Notes under the pieces: model-generated
The model's database searches: none
Told to the model about the DNA's origin: nothing
Seen by the model: the letters and a program-made list of their open reading frames with translations, nothing else
Part shown: piece by piece, positions 55,788 through 64,000 of the stretch
Layout: every line of letters starts with the position of its first letter
How positions within the stretch are numbered: the first letter of the stretch is position 1
Assembly (NCBI GenBank): GCA_016208415.1
Contig: JACQYB010000031.1
Location: forward strand, 109,461-173,460
DNA: 64,000 bases
Reading direction: 5' to 3'
DNA from: Betaproteobacteria bacterium
GTDB lineage: Bacteria > Pseudomonadota > Gammaproteobacteria > Burkholderiales > Rhodocyclaceae
Translations under genes and position numbers: made by a program

Positions 55788-58372
55788 GTGCATCTCCCTC
55801 CGGACTGTTTCCGGGCGTACGCGAGCTCGTGCCCCGCCTGCGCCCTCGCCTGCAGGAAGGCCGAGAGAGGCTGCGCCAGGCCTTTGACGCGCATCCGGTC
55901 CCCACGACGCTTGTGCACGGCAGGTCCGGACTGGTAGACCAGATCCTCCGGGAGGTCTGGAGCCATTTTCAGTTTCCGGCGAATCTGGCGTTCGCGGCGG
56001 TAGGCGGATACGGACGCGGAGAACTCTACCCCGCCTCCGACGTGGACGTGCTGGTGCTCCTTCCCGATGGCATTGACGCCGCCACCGAGGAGAAGCTCTC
56101 ACAGATGGTCGGCGTGCTCTGGGACCTTGGGCTCGATGTCGGCCACAGCATGCGCTCCGTAGGGCAATGCGTCGAAGAGGCCGCCCGCGACATCAGCGTC
56201 CAGACGAACCTGCTCGAAGCGCGCCAACTGGCAGGCAGTCGGGGACTATTCGAGTATTTTACGAATACAATACGCGAACATACTGACAAACAAGCGTTCT
56301 TCAAGGCGAAGCGGCTCGAACAAGAAGAACGCTACTTGCGCTACCAGGAAACGGCCTACAGTCTCGAACCGAACTGCAAGGAGAGCCCTGGTGGCCTGCG
56401 GGACCTGCAGGTAATCCTGTGGATCAGCCGCGCGGCGGGATTCGGCGAATCATGGAACGACGTGGTGCGCAGCGGCCTGGTCACACGCCAGGAGGCGCAT
56501 CAGCTTGCCGCCGTGGAGTCCATGCTGCAGTTGATCCGGATTCGGCTGCACCATCTTTCAGGCCGACGGGAAGACCGCCTGTTGTTCGACCACCAGGAGG
56601 CACTGGCAGAGCAGTTCGGTGTCAAGCGCACCGCCACCCGCCGTGCGTCTGAAGTGTTCATGCAGCGCTACTACCGCAACGCCAAGCTGGTCACGCAGCT
56701 CAACACCATCGTGCTGCAGAATCTTGGAGCGTCCATCTTCCCCGCACCAAAGCGGGCTCAGATCCACATCAACGAACGCTTCCAGATGGTGCGCGAACTG
56801 CTCGACGCACGTTCGGAAACCGTGTTCGAAGACCACCCTGCCGCGATACTGGAGAGCTTTCTCATCCTCCAGGAGCACGCGGAACTGAAGGGAATGACGG
56901 CGCGCACCCTGCGAGCCCTGTGGCGAGCCCGCCGGCTGCTCACCCCTGATTTCCGGCGCAATCCCGACAACCGAGCCCTGTTCGTGAAGATCTTCCAGCA
57001 GGAACGCGGGCTGGTGCATGAACTGCGGCGCATGAACCAGTACGGCATACTTGGCGCCTATCTCCCGACCTTCGGGCGCATCGTGGGCCAGATGCAGCAC
57101 GACCTGTTCCATGTCTACACGGTGGATCAACACATACTTCAGGTCGTGCGCAACCTGCGACGCTTCGCCATGGAGGAGCACGCCCACGAGTACCCGCTGT
57201 GCAGCCGCCTCATCACGGGATTCGAACGGTCCTGGCTCCTGTATGTCGCCGCGCTGTTCCACGACATCGCCAAGGGGCGTGGCGGCGACCATTCCCAACT
57301 CGGACGACGCGACGCCCGGGTGTTCTGCCGCCTGCACGGGGTCAGCGAGGAGGACACGGAACTTGTCGAGTTCCTCGTCGGGCATCATCTCACCATGTCG
57401 GCGGTGGCCCAGAAGCAGGATCTCGGTGACCCGGAGGTGGTCAAGGGCTTCGCCGGGATAGTCGGTTCGGAGCGCCGCCTGACCGCCCTGTACCTGCTGA
57501 CCCACGCGGACATTCGCGGAACCAGTCCCAAGGTCTGGAACGCCTGGAAGAGCAAACTGCTGGAGGACCTCTTCCACGGCACCATGCACCTCTTGCGCGG
57601 TGCCACTCCGCGCCAGGCGGTCGGCCTGTCCGTGCGCCAGGTGGAGGCCCGGCGTCTGCTCAGCCTGCACGGCCTGCGTGCCAACGTCGAGAAGGACTTC
57701 TGGCGCGAACTGGATACCGTGTACTTCATGCGCCACGACACCGACGAGATTGCGTGGCACACGCGCAACCTCTACCACCGTCCAACGGGCGAACTGCCGG
57801 TGGTGAAAGCGCGCTTCAACCCCATCGGCGAGGGACTGCAGGTCATGGTCTACACCCGCGACGTGCACGACCTGTTCGCACGCCTTTGCGGTTTCTTTGC
57901 GCGGCTCGGCTACTCTATCGTCGATGCCAAGATCCACACCACACGGCACGGGTTTGCCCTGGACAGCTTCGTGCTGCTAGACCCCCTGAACCAGTTCAAC
58001 ACCCGGGAGATGATCAGTGTCATCGAGCATGAACTGGAAGGGCGCCTGCAACACATGGGTCCGCCCGACCAACCCAAATCCGTGCGTCTGTCGCGGCAGG
58101 TGCGCCACTTCCCGATCACGCCCGAAGTGCATATTCAGCCCGACGAGCGCGGCCACTACTACATCATGACGGTCACCGCCGCGGACCGCCCGGGCTTGCT
58201 GTTTTCCATCGCCCGGGTCATGGCCGAACATCGCATCGACCTGCACACGGCCAAGATCGCCACACTGGGAGAGCGTGTCGAGGACACCTTCCTGATCAGC
58301 GGGTCTGAATTGAGCCGCAAGAGCACGCTCATCCGACTGGAAACCGATCTCCTGGAAGCGCTGCAGATTTAG
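55784..58372 (+). CDS. glnD: Bifunctional [protein-PII] uridylyltransferase/uridylyl-removing enzyme
   Basis: Nitrogen sensor that modifies PII. 862 aa, GTG start overlapping the map stop. Nucleotidyltransferase motif GGYGRGELYPASDVDVLVL (residues 74-92, D86 and D88), central linker with CKESPGGLRDLQVILWISRA, HD hydrolase motif ALFHDIAKGRGGDHS near residue 495, and two C-terminal ACT domains that bind glutamine (from about 690 and 795; for example TAADRPGLLFSIARVMAEH). All active-site residues present. Confidence 0.98.
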   Translation: MSASPSGLFPGVRELVPRLRPRLQEGRERLRQAFDAHPVPTTLVHGRSGLVDQILREVWSHFQFPANLAFAAVGGYGRGELYPASDVDVLVLLPDGIDAATEEKLSQMVGVLWDLGLDVGHSMRSVGQCVEEAARDISVQTNLLEARQLAGSRGLFEYFTNTIREHTDKQAFFKAKRLEQEERYLRYQETAYSLEPNCKESPGGLRDLQVILWISRAAGFGESWNDVVRSGLVTRQEAHQLAAVESMLQLIRIRLHHLSGRREDRLLFDHQEALAEQFGVKRTATRRASEVFMQRYYRNAKLVTQLNTIVLQNLGASIFPAPKRAQIHINERFQMVRELLDARSETVFEDHPAAILESFLILQEHAELKGMTARTLRALWRARRLLTPDFRRNPDNRALFVKIFQQERGLVHELRRMNQYGILGAYLPTFGRIVGQMQHDLFHVYTVDQHILQVVRNLRRFAMEEHAHEYPLCSRLITGFERSWLLYVAALFHDIAKGRGGDHSQLGRRDARVFCRLHGVSEEDTELVEFLVGHHLTMSAVAQKQDLGDPEVVKGFAGIVGSERRLTALYLLTHADIRGTSPKVWNAWKSKLLEDLFHGTMHLLRGATPRQAVGLSVRQVEARRLLSLHGLRANVEKDFWRELDTVYFMRHDTDEIAWHTRNLYHRPTGELPVVKARFNPIGEGLQVMVYTRDVHDLFARLCGFFARLGYSIVDAKIHTTRHGFALDSFVLLDPLNQFNTREMISVIEHELEGRLQHMGPPDQPKSVRLSRQVRHFPITPEVHIQPDERGHYYIMTVTAADRPGLLFSIARVMAEHRIDLHTAKIATLGERVEDTFLISGSELSRKSTLIRLETDLLEALQI

Positions 58373-58415
58373 CCCTCTTTCGCGGCGCATGGAACGGGCA
58401 GCCGCCGCTGAAGGT

Positions 58416-58949
58416 TCAGTCCTGGGGGGTGGGGAGGCCGTCAGGAAAGAGGACGTCCGCAAATCCGAAGCGGCTCATGTCGCGCATGCGCATCGGATAG
58501 AGCACGCCGTCCAGGTGGTCGCACTCGTGCTGCACCACCCGGGCGTGGAATCCGCGTGCCTGGCGCTCGATCGGGCAACCCTGCGCGTCGATGCCGCCGT
58601 AACGTATGCTGCGATGGCGTGGGACGAGTCCACGCATGCCGGGGACGGACAGGCATCCCTCCCAGGCATCCTCCTGTCCTCCAGCGAGAGGCTCCCAGAA
58701 CGGGTTGATAAGGACGGTTCGCGGTACCGGCTCGGCATCGGGATAGCGGGAATTGTGTTCGAACCCGAAAATCACGACGCGCACGTTCTCGCCGATCTGG
58801 GGCGCGGCCAGACCTGCGCCGTCGAGATGCAGCATGGTATCGAACATGTCGCGTACCAGCGCCGCAAGCTCGGGCGAATCGCAACGGGCCAGCGTCTGCG
58901 CCTGCCGCAACAGGCGGGGATCCCCCATGCGCAGGACTTCACGGATCAT
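58416..58949 (-). CDS. def: Peptide deformylase
   Basis: Removes the formyl group from nascent proteins. 177 aa from the ATG at 58949, which overlaps the stop of the upstream phosphorylase gene (ATGA). Motif 1 [10 protein letters not shown], motif 2 EGCLSVPG with metal ligand Cys99, and motif 3 QHECDHLDG with His141, Glu142 and His145. It is not next to fmt, so this may be a second, stand-alone deformylase. Confidence 0.96.
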   Translation of the reverse strand: MIREVLRMGDPRLLRQAQTLARCDSPELAALVRDMFDTMLHLDGAGLAAPQIGENVRVVIFGFEHNSRYPDAEPVPRTVLINPFWEPLAGGQEDAWEGCLSVPGMRGLVPRHRSIRYGGIDAQGCPIERQARGFHARVVQHECDHLDGVLYPMRMRDMSRFGFADVLFPDGLPTPQD

Positions 58950-59692
58950 GGGCGGGAGTTGCGGCAAAGCTCGTCGATGACACGCCGCACCTGCCCCATG
59001 GCCTGCCGCAGCGTTGCGTCGATCTGGGTGAAGTGAATCGCCTGCGCACTGTCGGCGCGCCCTGCGGCGTGGTTGGCCACCACGGCAATGGCGGCGTAGG
59101 GCAGCTTGAGTTCCCTTGCCAGCGCCGCCTCCGGCATCCCCGTCATGCCGACGATGTCCGCGCCGTCGCGCTCCAGCCGGTTGATCTCCGCTGCTGTTTC
59201 CAGACGAGGGCCTTGGGTGGCGGCATACACGCCCCCATCCAGCGCATCCACACCGGCCGTCTTTGCGGACTCCAGAAGCGTGTGCCTCAGCCGTGCGTCG
59301 TATGGTTCGGTGAAGTCGATATGGACCACCGGGCGTTCGGTGTCCTCGAAGTAGGTCGCCTTACGTCCCCATGTGTAATCGATGATCTGGTGGGGCACCA
59401 CCATGGCACCGGGATGCAGGTCGGCGCGGATCCCCCCGACAGACGCCACCGAAATCACCTTCGCCGCACCGGCGTGCTGGAGCGCCCAGATGTTGGCGCG
59501 GTAATTCACCATGTGGGGTGGAATGGTCTGGCCATATCCGTGTCGCGCCAGGAACACCACCGCCTCACCGCCAACGCGCCCAAATGTGAGTGCTCCGGAG
59601 GGTTCTCCGAAAGGCGTACGCACCACCTCCCGTCGCATGACGTCAAGATTGGCAAGCTGGGTCAGGCCGCTGCCACCGATGATTGCAAGCAT
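58946..59692 (-). CDS. S-methyl-5'-thioinosine phosphorylase (MTAP/PNP family)
   Basis: 248 aa purine nucleoside phosphorylase fold. [18 protein letters not shown] with phosphate-binding loop, [52 protein letters not shown] and [20 protein letters not shown]. The short length, [10 protein letters not shown] block and [19 protein letters not shown] resemble Pseudomonas methylthioinosine phosphorylase more than true MTA phosphorylases. It would release hypoxanthine, which the neighbouring phosphoribosyltransferase could salvage. Assignment to MTI rather than MTA is an inference. Confidence 0.85.
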   Translation of the reverse strand: MLAIIGGSGLTQLANLDVMRREVVRTPFGEPSGALTFGRVGGEAVVFLARHGYGQTIPPHMVNYRANIWALQHAGAAKVISVASVGGIRADLHPGAMVVPHQIIDYTWGRKATYFEDTERPVVHIDFTEPYDARLRHTLLESAKTAGVDALDGGVYAATQGPRLETAAEINRLERDGADIVGMTGMPEAALARELKLPYAAIAVVANHAAGRADSAQAIHFTQIDATLRQAMGQVRRVIDELCRNSRP

Positions 59693-59836
59693 GAAGGGAT
59701 CAGAATTCGAACGGCGGAAGGGGGACGGATTCTAACATGCGTCGAACAGGCCGAATCAGGGAGGCGTCGCTCGCGTGCCACCACAAGGAACGCGCCTCCG
59801 CCCTGGTACCACCGGCTCCGCCAGAGCGCGGCAGTA

Positions 59837-60403
59837 CTACTCCTTCAAGGCGTAAATCGCCGGGAGATTGCGCCACAGGCCCCGCACATCCATGCCGAAA
59901 CCGAAGACGTAGCGATTCGGCAGTCGCAGGCCGACGAAATCCGCCGCGATCGGTTTGTCCTGCCCGATATCCTTGTCGGCAAAGACCGCCGTGTGGCACG
60001 AAACCGCCCCAAGTTCTAGCATGCGCCGGCGAATCGCCGCCAGTGTGATGCCCTCGTCCAGAATGTCATCCAGCACGAGGACGTGGCGACCCGCGACGGG
60101 CGCAGTAGGTTCGGCGATCCAGCGAATGCTGCCGCCCGCAGTGTTGACGCCATAGCGGGTGACATGCACGTAGTCGAATTCGAGGGGAAACCCCAGCCTG
60201 GGAAGCAACTGTCCGGAGAACACCACAGCGCCACCCATCACGCTCAAGACCAAGGGGTACTTGTCGGACAGGGCCTCACAGATTTCCCCCGCAACGCGCG
60301 CCACCGTGGCGGTCACCTCCGCTGCGGAACACAGCAGCTCGGCCTGCTCCAGCACCTGTCGCGCGCAGGCGACCGGTGTATCAGTGGGCAAAGGTGACAA
60401 TGA
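59837..60403 (-). CDS. Hypoxanthine-guanine phosphoribosyltransferase homologue
   Basis: About 188 aa. PRPP-binding motif HVLVLDDILDEGITLAAIRR, LSVMGGAVVFSGQLLPRLGF near residue 60, FDYVHVTRYG and FADKDIGQDKPIAADFVGLR. The start is uncertain: TTG at 60403 with GGAAGA upstream, TTG 60394, or TTG 60424; no ATG is available in the right place. It salvages hypoxanthine or guanine into nucleotides, and fits with the methylthioinosine phosphorylase 145 bases downstream. Confidence 0.85.
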   Translation of the reverse strand, partial: SLSPLPTDTPVACARQVLEQAELLCSAAEVTATVARVAGEICEALSDKYPLVLSVMGGAVVFSGQLLPRLGFPLEFDYVHVTRYGVNTAGGSIRWIAEPTAPVAGRHVLVLDDILDEGITLAAIRRRMLELGAVSCHTAVFADKDIGQDKPIAADFVGLRLPNRYVFGFGMDVRGLWRNLPAIYALKE

Positions 60404-60460
60404 CGTCTTCCGTCGCCGGCGCAATCACCCATGCCCCGCCATCGACTGCTCCCCTGGGCA

Positions 60461-64000
<3,540 letters not shown>

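Overview
The window is a high-GC, densely packed proteobacterial chromosome segment. The conserved gene orders point to a betaproteobacterium: guaA-guaB-rnfH-ratA-smpB, the long rpsB-to-rnhB envelope operon, mltG-tmk-holB-tatD-ankyrin, and zipA-ligA-galU. A class I polyhydroxyalkanoate (PHA) locus suggests a PHB accumulator related to Rhodocyclales or Nitrosomonadales; this placement is an inference from gene content only. No rRNA, CRISPR array or insertion sequence was seen. One tRNA-Arg(CCU) is present.

Layout. 1-6.1 kb: end of a patatin-like phospholipase, rimO, then the PHA locus (phaR repressor, two tandem acetoacetyl-CoA reductases, phaC synthase) with two intrinsic terminators and a PhaR-type operator candidate. 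6.1-14.4 kb: small membrane protein, ZIP metal transporter, pgeF-rluD back to back with bamD, then an ATGA-coupled trio of a Lon-like protease, nicotinamidase and nicotinate phosphoribosyltransferase. 14.4-20.8 kb: singletons (phosphodiesterase, endonuclease V, HDOD protein, tRNA-Arg, DUF3616/DUF423, ankyrin protein). 20.8-27.8 kb: tatD-holB-tmk-mltG, ygfZ, NRDE protein, GNAT, L,D-transpeptidase, tadA.

27.8-33.0 kb is the accessory region: a 5.1-kb element inserted at the 3' end of guaA, between guaA and tadA. It has 15-bp direct repeats (the last 15 nt of guaA) at both ends and TACCGTCA arm-like repeats inside each end, but no integrase. Its cargo is one three-gene operon: an AbiEi-type antitoxin/repressor, an AbiEii-type nucleotidyltransferase toxin, and a 933-aa protein joining an archaeo-eukaryotic-type primase domain, an SF2 helicase and a Vsr/DUF559-like nuclease. 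This is the best candidate for an undescribed (probably anti-phage) system.

33.0-40.3 kb: guaA, guaB, DUF4124 protein, rnfH, ratA, smpB, a stomatin/NfeD pair and a TrmH-family methyltransferase. 40.6-54.7 kb: the classic rpsB-tsf-pyrH-frr-uppS-cdsA-dxr-rseP-bamA-skp-lpxD-fabZ-lpxA-lpxB-rnhB operon, on the minus strand. Here fabZ and lpxA are fused in frame and the last part of FabZ is missing. 55.0-64.0 kb: map, glnD, peptide deformylase, methylthioinosine phosphorylase, a hypoxanthine phosphoribosyltransferase homologue, galU, ligA and the 3' part of zipA.
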